DNA of 6,202 bases from Ghiorsea sp. Lineage in GTDB: Bacteria > Pseudomonadota > Zetaproteobacteria > Mariprofundales > Mariprofundaceae. Position 1 is the stretch's first letter. Every line of letters begins with the position of its first letter. Below are positions 1 through 4,886 of the stretch, one piece after another. The notes below the pieces were generated by a model. That model did no database searches. It was not told the origin of the DNA and worked only from the letters and a program-made list of their open reading frames with translations. Made by a program: the position numbers and the translations under genes. The DNA is taken from the NCBI GenBank assembly GCA_027019685.1, contig JALUWH010000296.1:1-6202 (forward strand), in the 5' to 3' direction.

Positions 1-335
1 GGCTGGATTCCATGCAATCGGATGCGATTCGTACAGCGCGAGCCATGGGCGTATCCGAAACCACATTATGGTGGAAACATTCCGCGCGTATGACCGCCAT
101 TCCCGTGGTGACCATGTTTGCCTTGCAGATGGGCGCAGTGCTTGGTGGGGCAGTGATTACCGAAACCGTATTTGATTGGCCGGGGCTTGGACTATTAACC
201 ATTGAGGCGATTCAGCGCAGGGACTATCCCTTGGTGCAAGGCTGTGTGCTTATCATTGCCTTGTTTTATGTATTGGCAAACTTGCTCGCAGACTTATTGA
301 ATTTATGGCTAGACCCAAGGCAGCGGGCGCAATAA
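1..335 (+). CDS. DppB-like ABC transporter permease, 3' end (partial)
   Basis: This is the C-terminal part of an inner-membrane permease of the DppB/OppB family, one half of the channel of a peptide/nickel-type ABC importer. The reading frame is open from base 3 and the 5' end lies outside the window, so the ATG at 12 is an internal methionine. The visible protein starts with the cytoplasmic EAA loop that contacts the ATPase (DAIRTARAMGVSE, equivalent to the family's D-x-x-RTARAKGL-S). It continues through two hydrophobic spans, with the family-typical ETVFDWPGLGLL stretch and RRDYPLVQG between them, and ends with a short LDPR tail, as is usual for DppB proteins. The stop codon TAA shares its last A with the ATG of the following dppC-like gene, so the two are translationally coupled. 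The substrate cannot be read from this fragment; peptides, nickel or another small solute are all possible. Confidence 0.93.
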   Translation, partial: LDSMQSDAIRTARAMGVSETTLWWKHSARMTAIPVVTMFALQMGAVLGGAVITETVFDWPGLGLLTIEAIQRRDYPLVQGCVLIIALFYVLANLLADLLNLWLDPRQRAQ

Positions 336-1141
336 TGTTTATCAAAGCGATACCCAAAAGTGTTTATGCTTGTTTACTGCTGCCAGCATTGGTGGTGTTG
401 GTGGGCGCTCTGCAATCGGTGAATGGGCATGCGGTTGACTTGGCGCAAGTATTAAGCAGCTCAACAAGCGCGCATTGGCTGGGTACGGATGTGTTGGGGC
501 GAGATATTTTAGATAGGTTAGCTGAAGGCATTGGTTTATCTTTTTCGGTGGCATTGATAGTGATTTCAGTGTGTGCAGTGGTTGGTATTAGCGTGGGTAT
601 GGTGGCTGCATGGGCTGGCGGCTGGGTGGATAGTTTGCTGATGCGCTTTGTCGATATTGTGCTTTCATTTCCTGGTATTTTATTGGCGATTGCACTGGCT
701 GCTGTGCTTGGTCCGGGTGTGGATAAACTGATTATCGCGCTGGCTGCAGTGGGCTGGGTTGGCTTTGCGCGGTTGACCAGAGCGCAAGTGTTATCCCTTA
801 GACATGCGCCATATATTGAAGCTGCCATTGCCAGTGGTCAAAATACCATACATATCGCCACCAAACATTTGCTACCCAATATCGCTGCGCCATTACTCAT
901 TGAAGCAAGTTTTGGTTTGGCAGCAGTAATGATTGGCGAGGCAGGGCTTTCGTTTTTGGGTATTGGTATTCAACCGCCTGATGCATCATTGGGAACCATG
1001 ATTAAGGAAGGTTCGCAACTGATGTTGGTTGCACCTATGCAGGTTGTTTATCCTGGTTTGATGCTCTTTCTTCTTGTGATGAGCGCAAATCTTGCAGGCG
1101 ATGCATTGCGGGATTATCTGGATGTGCGCAGTAAGAGGTAA
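335..1141 (+). CDS. DppC-like ABC transporter permease
   Basis: This is the second permease subunit of a Dpp/Opp-type ABC importer, expected to pair with the DppB-like protein encoded just upstream. I place the start at the ATG that overlaps the upstream stop (TAATG), giving 268 residues. An in-frame ATG 30 bases earlier exists but lies inside the upstream gene. Residues 9-28 form the first membrane span. HWLGTDVLGRD (47-57) is the family signature before the core. Further spans follow around 68-92 and 104-125 (RFVDIVLSFPGILLAIAL). The EAA loop is IEAAIASG (161-168), and the LSFLGIGIQPPDASLG stretch is the other strong family signature. At 268 residues it is shorter than the roughly 300 of E. 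coli DppC, mainly at the N-terminus. No ATPase or binding-protein gene follows; the next gene is convergent, 6 bases away. Family assignment is secure, substrate unknown. Confidence 0.93.
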   Translation: MFIKAIPKSVYACLLLPALVVLVGALQSVNGHAVDLAQVLSSSTSAHWLGTDVLGRDILDRLAEGIGLSFSVALIVISVCAVVGISVGMVAAWAGGWVDSLLMRFVDIVLSFPGILLAIALAAVLGPGVDKLIIALAAVGWVGFARLTRAQVLSLRHAPYIEAAIASGQNTIHIATKHLLPNIAAPLLIEASFGLAAVMIGEAGLSFLGIGIQPPDASLGTMIKEGSQLMLVAPMQVVYPGLMLFLLVMSANLAGDALRDYLDVRSKR

Positions 1142-1147
1142 GAAAGG

Positions 1148-2020
1148 TTATTTTATTGGAATAGCGTAATACATTTTTGATGATGCTGAGCAAGGCTCAT
1201 ATTCATCAGGTTTGTAGATCTCTAGGTCAGGTGCAGATGTATGCTGTTGACCTGATTTCAGCAGCCAACTTGAATAGATATAGTTTATGGTATCGTTGAG
1301 GTTTTTCATATCACCTTGATGCGTAAACTTTGCGTAAGCGCTCGATTCAATTTCAATACTTTCCATGCCGCTAGGGATTGAAGAAATATCTGATACTTGG
1401 ATTACTGCATAATATTCTAAGAGGTCGCTATTCTTATCTGTTTGTTTGACTACACCATAACATGTGCTTGATGTTGTATGTTTGATTTCACTCATGCGCT
1501 CTAAGAATTCAGCCCACAAAGCAGGAAGTTTGTCTGCGATATTATTCTTTTCAGAATCCACGCTGTAGAACTGGGTTCTCAAGCCTACAAGCTGCATAGA
1601 GGGCTGCGTATAAATCTCAGGCTCTAAAGAAATATTTTGATTGATATGTTTAAGGTAATCAGCATTAAACTCAGCTTTTTTGAGGAATAAGCTTTTATTC
1701 CCAAGCTTTCGGTATGCACTGGGGCTAATGCTAAAGGTTTTTTGGAAAGCGCGGGTGAAACTTTCTTGAGACTCAAAGCCAGCAGATATTGCAATATCAA
1801 GGATGCGAAAGTTTGTAGATAAAAGCTTATCAAGCGCGTCCGCCATCCTTCGAGAGCGAATATATGTTTTCAATGTTTCATGTGTTAAAGCCTTAAAAAT
1901 ACGCTGAAAGTGCCACTGGCTTAACCCAGCGGCTTGAGCAACCTCAGCGAGAGATACATCAAAATCTAAATGATTTTCAATATAATCAATACCCATTTGT
2001 ACGCGTTTCAGATAATTCAT
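1148..2020 (-). CDS. AraC-family regulator with GyrI-like effector domain
   Basis: This is a transcription regulator with an N-terminal AraC-type DNA-binding domain and a C-terminal small-molecule-binding domain of the GyrI/AraC_E_bind type (the Rob/SoxS-like architecture also seen in BmrR-type effector domains). From the start chosen here it has 290 residues. The first helix-turn-helix spans about 24-43 (LAEVAQAAGLSQWHFQRIFK). The second spans about 73-104 and carries the family signature AGFESQESFTRAFQKTF...SPSAYRK. The effector domain runs from about 133 to the end and closes with the typical PDLEIYKPDEYEP segment and a final YYAIPIK strand. The start at 2020 gives the usual AraC N-terminus (MNYLKRVQ), with AAGG 11 bases upstream. 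An upstream in-frame ATG at 2089 would add 23 residues encoded through a hairpin, and I reject it. It probably responds to a cationic or amphipathic ligand and may control the upstream SnoaL-like gene. Confidence 0.92.
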   Translation of the reverse strand: MNYLKRVQMGIDYIENHLDFDVSLAEVAQAAGLSQWHFQRIFKALTHETLKTYIRSRRMADALDKLLSTNFRILDIAISAGFESQESFTRAFQKTFSISPSAYRKLGNKSLFLKKAEFNADYLKHINQNISLEPEIYTQPSMQLVGLRTQFYSVDSEKNNIADKLPALWAEFLERMSEIKHTTSSTCYGVVKQTDKNSDLLEYYAVIQVSDISSIPSGMESIEIESSAYAKFTHQGDMKNLNDTINYIYSSWLLKSGQQHTSAPDLEIYKPDEYEPCSASSKMYYAIPIK

Positions 2021-2055
2021 GGTTATGGCTGCCTTATAAATTTTTGTTGGAAAGA

Positions 2056-2080
2056 TGCAGTAGCCAAAGTGACTACTGCA
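2056..2080 (-). promoter_or_regulatory. Inverted repeat in the SnoaL-araC gap
   Basis: A perfect 8-bp inverted repeat, TGCAGTAG (2056-2063) and CTACTGCA (2073-2080), has a 9-base centre that can pair two more bases after one mismatch. It lies between the SnoaL-like stop and the AraC-type start. In minus-strand RNA it would form a stable hairpin followed by only a weakly U-rich TCTTTCC. It is therefore a poor intrinsic terminator and may be an attenuator, an RNA-stability element or a regulator binding site. The repeat itself is seen directly; its role is inferred. Confidence 0.5.
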
Positions 2081-2091
2081 CAACTTCAAAA

Positions 2092-2454
2092 CTATTTTGG
2101 TGGAATCGTGAAGAAACCAGTCATAGAGGTTAGCTTACCACTGTCATTATAAGTGCAGTAGCTTATGCCTTCATTGACAACCTTACCATCTGCTAAAGCC
2201 ATATCCCAATGGGCAACACTTTGGTTGTTGTGTGCCTGAAAGAAGGTGGTGATAAAGTGACCACCAGGTACTTGTTGATGAAAGTCTAACATATAAGCCA
2301 CAAGTTCATCCCAAGATGTGGTTTTTGCAAGCGGGTCTTGATATATAGCATTTTTATCCAATACTTTTTCAAATATAGCCAGCTTTTCATCAGTGGTTTC
2401 GACTTTCCATGATGACTGATAAGTTTCCCAAATGTCTTTGTAGTTGATACTCAT
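2092..2454 (-). CDS. SnoaL-like / NTF2-fold protein
   Basis: This small soluble protein of 120 residues resembles the SnoaL-like branch of the NTF2 fold. That branch covers polyketide cyclases, small isomerases and many uncharacterised ligand-binding proteins. The evidence is the overall pattern: an N-terminal helix (YKDIWETYQSSW), a middle part with the typical YQDPLAKTTSWDELVAYM segment, then beta strands ending in GISYCTYNDSGKLTSMTGFF, which is the usual NTF2-like closing strand pair. No signal peptide or membrane span is present. The start is set by a strong AAAGGAG ribosome binding site six bases upstream. It is the first gene of a minus-strand pair with the AraC/GyrI-type regulator and lies divergent to arsR. 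The specific reaction or ligand cannot be predicted, and the fold assignment rests on pattern recognition only. Confidence 0.75.
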   Translation of the reverse strand: MSINYKDIWETYQSSWKVETTDEKLAIFEKVLDKNAIYQDPLAKTTSWDELVAYMLDFHQQVPGGHFITTFFQAHNNQSVAHWDMALADGKVVNEGISYCTYNDSGKLTSMTGFFTIPPK

Positions 2455-2460
2455 GTCGTG

Positions 2461-2467
2461 CTCCTTT
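2461..2467 (-). promoter_or_regulatory. Ribosome binding site of the SnoaL-like gene
   Basis: On the minus strand this reads AAAGGAG, six bases before the ATG at 2454. It fixes the start of the SnoaL-like gene. Confidence 0.8.
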
Positions 2468-2582
2468 GTGTTTGATGCACGAATGATATGAAGAGCAAAG
2501 CTTCTATTTTGATATTTTGTGCTATTCCTAACCTTATCAGTAAAGGTACTCTTTAGATGTTGGCACGTTTACGAGGCATTAT
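2468..2582. other. Divergent intergenic region, SnoaL-like / arsR
   Basis: This is the part of the divergent spacer not explained by the arsR promoter. For the minus-strand gene I see only a -10-like TATCAT (minus strand, 2483-2488) without a convincing -35. A weak dyad ACCTT (2531-2535) / AAGGT (2543-2547) resembles the spacer dyads of MerR-family promoters, but no properly spaced -35/-10 pair flanks it. No small gene or terminator is evident. A longer open frame entering arsR from 2519 crosses the promoter and operator and is not coding. Confidence 0.4.
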
Positions 2583-2610
2583 TTGACAAAGCATATTTGC
2601 TTCGTAAGAT
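2583..2610 (+). promoter_or_regulatory. Sigma-70-like promoter of the arsR operon
   Basis: A perfect -35 box TTGACA (2583-2588) is followed after 16 bases by a -10 box TAAGAT (2605-2610, 4 of 6 matches to consensus). Transcription would start near 2617, about 30 bases before the arsR ATG. This is the only convincing promoter seen for the plus-strand gene string that follows. Confidence 0.7.
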
Positions 2611-2615
2611 ATGCG

Positions 2616-2637
2616 CTTATCCACATATACGGATAAG
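2616..2637 (+). promoter_or_regulatory. Probable ArsR operator
   Basis: A perfect 7-bp inverted repeat CTTATCC (2616-2622) / GGATAAG (2631-2637) flanks an 8-base AT-rich centre (ACATATAC). It starts at the expected transcription start and ends 10 bases before the arsR ATG, overlapping the upstream edge of its ribosome binding site. The position immediately after the -10 box and the dyad size suit a dimeric ArsR/SmtB repressor that represses its own operon. A second short overlapping dyad, TAAG (2605-2608) / CTTA (2616-2619), includes the -10 box. Binding by this ArsR is inferred from position. Confidence 0.65.
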
Positions 2638-2647
2638 AGGAATAACT

Positions 2648-3001
2648 ATGAGTAGTGAGTTTTTTAAAGTGTTGGCGGATGAAACAAGGTTGCGTTGCCT
2701 AAGCCTAATTTTTGAGCAGCAAGACATTTGTGTGTGTGAATTGAGTTATGCGCTGGATTTACCCCAGTCAAAAATTTCACGGCATTTATCCATCATGAAA
2801 TTGAATCAGCTGATTGCAGACCGCAGGCAAGGGCAGTGGGTGCTGTATTCACCGCATCCACAGGCCTCAGCTTTTCAAAAGGAGATTATACATATGATGA
2901 TGCAAGAATATATTAGGCAAGAGCCTTTCAAAACGGATAGAAAACGGTTGCAGGCTATGCCGAATCGCCCTGCTTTGAATAAGGAGGCAGCATATGTTTG
3001 A
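2648..3001 (+). CDS. arsR: ArsR/SmtB-family metalloid-responsive repressor
   Basis: This winged helix-turn-helix repressor of 117 residues is expected to dimerise on the operator just upstream and leave it when it binds a soft metal or metalloid. The N-terminus FFKVLADETRLRCLSLI (5-21) is the classic ArsR start. The recognition region is LPQSKISRHLSIMK (38-51), followed by the wing (RRQGQWVLYSPHP, 59-71). The metal-site motif ICVCEL puts Cys28 and Cys30 in the DNA-binding helix, as in arsenic-sensing ArsR. The third cysteine of the E. coli-type CVCDLC motif is Ser33 here, while an extra Cys17 lies in the preceding helix and could be the third ligand. The ATG at 2648 is supported by GAGG seven bases upstream and by the family N-terminus. 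The gene overlaps the permease gene by 8 bases. As(III) or Sb(III) is the likely inducer; organoarsenicals or other thiophilic metals remain possible. Confidence 0.92.
   Translation: MSSEFFKVLADETRLRCLSLIFEQQDICVCELSYALDLPQSKISRHLSIMKLNQLIADRRQGQWVLYSPHPQASAFQKEIIHMMMQEYIRQEPFKTDRKRLQAMPNRPALNKEAAYV
2981..2987 (+). promoter_or_regulatory. Ribosome binding site of the permease gene
   Basis: A full AAGGAGG lies inside the arsR 3' end, six bases before the permease ATG at 2994. It indicates strong initiation and coupling to arsR translation. Confidence 0.85.
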
Positions 3002-3947
3002 AGCATTGGCTGATTGGCTTGCTTTTGATGTATTCGGCTTGACGGCTGAAAGCAGCATGGGTGAAAGCGTGCATTTCTTTATCATGGATATCACCAAGAT
3101 ATTTTTCATGCTGGTAACAATTATTTATATCATGGGTTTGTTCCGCTCATTTGTTTCGCCTGAAAAAGTACGCACTTATATTCAAGGCAAATCTAAGTTT
3201 GCAGCGCGTGTGTTGGCGATTGTGTTGGGCGCTGTCACGCCATTTTGCTCATGTTCATCCGTGCCATTGTTTATTGGCTTTGTGGAGGCGGGCATTCCTT
3301 TGGGTGTGACCTTTTCATTCTTGATTGCCAGCCCCATGATCAATGAAATTGCGGTGGTGATGCTTTGGGGCATGGTGGGCTGGAAAATTACAGCGCTTTA
3401 TGTGGCATCAGGCATGGTTGTTGCCTTTTTCGGCGGCATTATCATGGAAAAATTCAAGCCTGAACGCTGGGTAGAAGATTATGTGTGGAAAATCCAGATG
3501 GGTGAAGTACAAACCATTGAACAGGATGATTCACTGCCTGCTCGCCATCATTATGCCTTTGGCGAAGTCAAAGAGATTGTGGGTAGAATTTGGAAATGGG
3601 TGATTGTAGGCGTAGGGCTTGGCGCACTGTTTCATGGCTATTTCCCTGAAAGCTGGGCAGCCAGCCTTGGCGATGCCAACAACTGGTTAGCTGTACCGAT
3701 GTCGGTGTTGATTGGTGTACCTTTGTATTCCAATGCTGTGGGCGTGATTCCATTGGCAGAAGCCATGCTTCTCAAAGGCGTTGCGCTTGGCACTACACTC
3801 AGCTTTATGATGAGCATTGCAGCCATTTCATTGCCTGAACTGATTATCTTAAGAAAAGTGATTCAGTGGCAAGCTTTGGCTTTGTTTACAGCCATTGTAA
3901 CGGTTTCCATCATGTTGGTGGGTTGGTTCTTTAATATCATAGTATAG
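2994..3947 (+). CDS. ArsP/YraQ-type permease (DUF318), probable toxicant efflux
   Basis: This polytopic inner-membrane permease of 317 residues belongs to the DUF318 family (ArsP_1, PF03773), which includes the Campylobacter ArsP exporter of trivalent organoarsenicals and the uncharacterised E. coli YraQ. Hydrophobic spans lie near 29-50, 68-96, 101-127, 132-150, 200-215, 232-258, 262-285 and 293-315, with a charged loop at about 152-198. The family motif TPFCSCSSVP (82-91) places Cys85 and Cys87 within the membrane, followed by GIPLGVTFSFLIASPMINE. The C-terminal half contains a related block, GVPLYSNAVGVIPL (241-254) followed by GVALGTTLSFMMS. This points to a two-fold internal repeat in which only the first copy keeps the cysteines. 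Its place directly behind arsR, with an 8-base overlap, supports a role in arsenic or organoarsenical export. The exact substrate is inferred; the family is clear. Confidence 0.88.
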   Translation: MFEALADWLAFDVFGLTAESSMGESVHFFIMDITKIFFMLVTIIYIMGLFRSFVSPEKVRTYIQGKSKFAARVLAIVLGAVTPFCSCSSVPLFIGFVEAGIPLGVTFSFLIASPMINEIAVVMLWGMVGWKITALYVASGMVVAFFGGIIMEKFKPERWVEDYVWKIQMGEVQTIEQDDSLPARHHYAFGEVKEIVGRIWKWVIVGVGLGALFHGYFPESWAASLGDANNWLAVPMSVLIGVPLYSNAVGVIPLAEAMLLKGVALGTTLSFMMSIAAISLPELIILRKVIQWQALALFTAIVTVSIMLVGWFFNIIV

Positions 3948-3958
3948 GAGTAGAAAAA

Positions 3959-4186
3959 ATGACAGTAAATAACGGCGTTAATGTTGTAGCGGGTTTAATG
4001 ATTATCATTGGCTTAACTGGAGCACAATTAACAGGAGAGATGGATATAACACATGTTAGTTGGTTGTGGTTGGTGGCTTTTGTAGGCATTAACCTTTTTC
4101 AATCGGGCTTTACAGGTATTTGTACGGCAAAGAAAGTATTGGCTAAATTGGGCTTAAAAGACTCCAATGGTAGCTGTTGTCAGTAA
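3959..4186 (+). CDS. Small DUF2892 (YgaP-like) membrane protein
   Basis: This protein of 75 residues has two membrane spans and matches DUF2892 (PF11127), the membrane part of the YgaP rhodanese. Span one covers about 8-25, span two about 34-54. The family signature follows as NLFQSGFTGIC (45-55) and the basic segment AKKVLAKLGLK (57-67). Cys55 is the conserved cysteine; the residue after it is Thr, where many relatives have Pro. The tail ends in GSCCQ, so two adjacent cysteines (73, 74) lie on the same side of the membrane as the basic segment, presumably the cytosol. The start follows TAGGAG at eight bases, with only 11 bases from the permease stop. DUF2892 proteins often sit beside rhodanese, permease or thioredoxin genes. 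A role as a membrane thiol or metalloid-binding accessory of the permease is inferred. Confidence 0.8.
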   Translation: MTVNNGVNVVAGLMIIIGLTGAQLTGEMDITHVSWLWLVAFVGINLFQSGFTGICTAKKVLAKLGLKDSNGSCCQ

Positions 4187-4200
4187 ACATAAAATTAAAT

Positions 4201-4206
4201 AGGAGG
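4201..4206 (+). promoter_or_regulatory. Ribosome binding site deciding the mini-thioredoxin start
   Basis: AGGAGG lies eight bases before the ATG at 4215 but only two bases before an in-frame GTG at 4209. The ATG is therefore the real start. Confidence 0.8.
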
Positions 4207-4214
4207 ATGTGAAA

Positions 4215-4466
4215 ATGGTAGATGTAAAAGTATTGGGTACAGGTTGTGCCAATTGCAAAACAACGCAGGCTTTGATTGAGAATATTGCAGGCGAACATGG
4301 TATCGAGATTGCATTAGAGAAAGTCGAAGATATGGCAAAGATTATGTCTTATGGGGTGATGTCTACTCCGGGCGTGGTGATTAATGGTAAAGTGGTACAT
4401 GCGGGTGGCATGCCATCAAGGAGTGCTGTGGAGTCTTGGTTACAGAATGACGGTACAGGGGCTTAA
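4215..4466 (+). CDS. Cytosolic mini-thioredoxin (redox-active disulfide protein 2 type)
   Basis: This thioredoxin-fold protein of 83 residues belongs to the short family called redox-active disulfide protein 2 (TIGR00412, Thioredoxin_3, PF13192). The N-terminal strand VDVKVLGTGC leads into the active site CANC (Cys11, Cys14). The cis-proline loop is MSTPGVVINGKVV with Pro52, and the end has the typical GGMPSRSAVESWL segment. No signal peptide is present, so it acts in the cytosol. Proteins of this family are frequently encoded beside ArsR-permease (DUF318) pairs, as here, and are thought to pass electrons or bind the permease substrate. The next gene encodes a second, exported thioredoxin-like protein, so the two probably work on opposite sides of the membrane, possibly joined by the CcdA-like protein. 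An in-frame GTG two codons earlier is too close to the ribosome binding site. Confidence 0.9.
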   Translation: MVDVKVLGTGCANCKTTQALIENIAGEHGIEIALEKVEDMAKIMSYGVMSTPGVVINGKVVHAGGMPSRSAVESWLQNDGTGA

Positions 4467-4476
4467 GGTAGTGACA

Positions 4477-4884
4477 GTGCCTCAACTTCAACAAAAGAAT
4501 ATATTATCATCGTTCACTGTTCTTTTACTTTTGGGGCTTTTCTCATTAATACCCAGCGAATTAATAGCCAGTGAGTTAAAGCTTCCAACTCAAGGGCAAG
4601 TTACCATGATTGATTTGGGTGCTCACACATGTATTCCTTGCAAGTTAATGGAGCCTATTTTAAGTCACTTAAAAGAAGCTTATAAGGGAAAAGTCACCAT
4701 TGCATTTATTGATGTTAGAGAAAACAGAGATGAAGGTTATAAATATGGTGTTCATGCGATTCCAACCCAAATATTTTATGATAGTATGGGGAAAGAAGTG
4801 TATCGCCATGAAGGTTTTTTAGCAGAGAAATCTATCGTCAGTATTCTTGAAAGCTTGGGCGTTGAAGCACCGCAGGCTAACTAA
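4477..4884 (+). CDS. Exported thioredoxin-like protein (CIPC active site)
   Basis: This is a periplasmic or membrane-anchored thioredoxin-fold protein of 135 residues from the GTG start chosen here. The N-terminus has one lysine (K7), a hydrophobic core (about 9-25) and a plausible cleavage site after LIA (29-31), which makes a Sec signal peptide or anchor. The mature part shows the strand VTMIDLGAHTC, the active site CIPC (Cys52, Cys55) and the cis-proline loop VHAIPTQIFYD (Pro96). The usual Trp before the first active cysteine is replaced by Thr. The start is uncertain: the GTG at 4477 has AAGG eight bases upstream and gives the cleanest signal peptide, while an ATG at 4447 would overlap the previous gene without a good ribosome binding site. 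The CcdA-like gene begins two bases after its stop, so this is the likely electron acceptor of CcdA. Its final substrate is unknown. Confidence 0.88.
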   Translation: MPQLQQKNILSSFTVLLLLGLFSLIPSELIASELKLPTQGQVTMIDLGAHTCIPCKLMEPILSHLKEAYKGKVTIAFIDVRENRDEGYKYGVHAIPTQIFYDSMGKEVYRHEGFLAEKSIVSILESLGVEAPQAN

Positions 4885-4886
4885 AT

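Noticed and set aside
364..828. Long minus-strand open frame opposite the dppC-like gene
   Set aside because: It is fully antisense to a clear permease gene, has a low-complexity Ser/Thr/Pro/Ala-rich product typical of a shadow frame, and no recognisable domain.
1179..1207. Hairpin GATGA...TGAGC/GCTCA...TCATC as a terminator between the convergent dppC-like and AraC-type genes
   Set aside because: It lies inside the AraC-type coding end and lacks a U tract after the stem on either strand. The pairing may simply be chance within codons.
2531..2547. ACCTT/AAGGT dyad as a MerR-family operator
   Set aside because: The arms are short, and no -35/-10 pair with the long spacer typical of MerR promoters flanks it. 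No MerR-type gene is present in the window.
2519..2647. N-terminal extension of arsR from an upstream ATG at 2519
   Set aside because: It would translate through the promoter and operator, has no ArsR-like sequence, and the ATG at 2648 has a good ribosome binding site and the standard family N-terminus.
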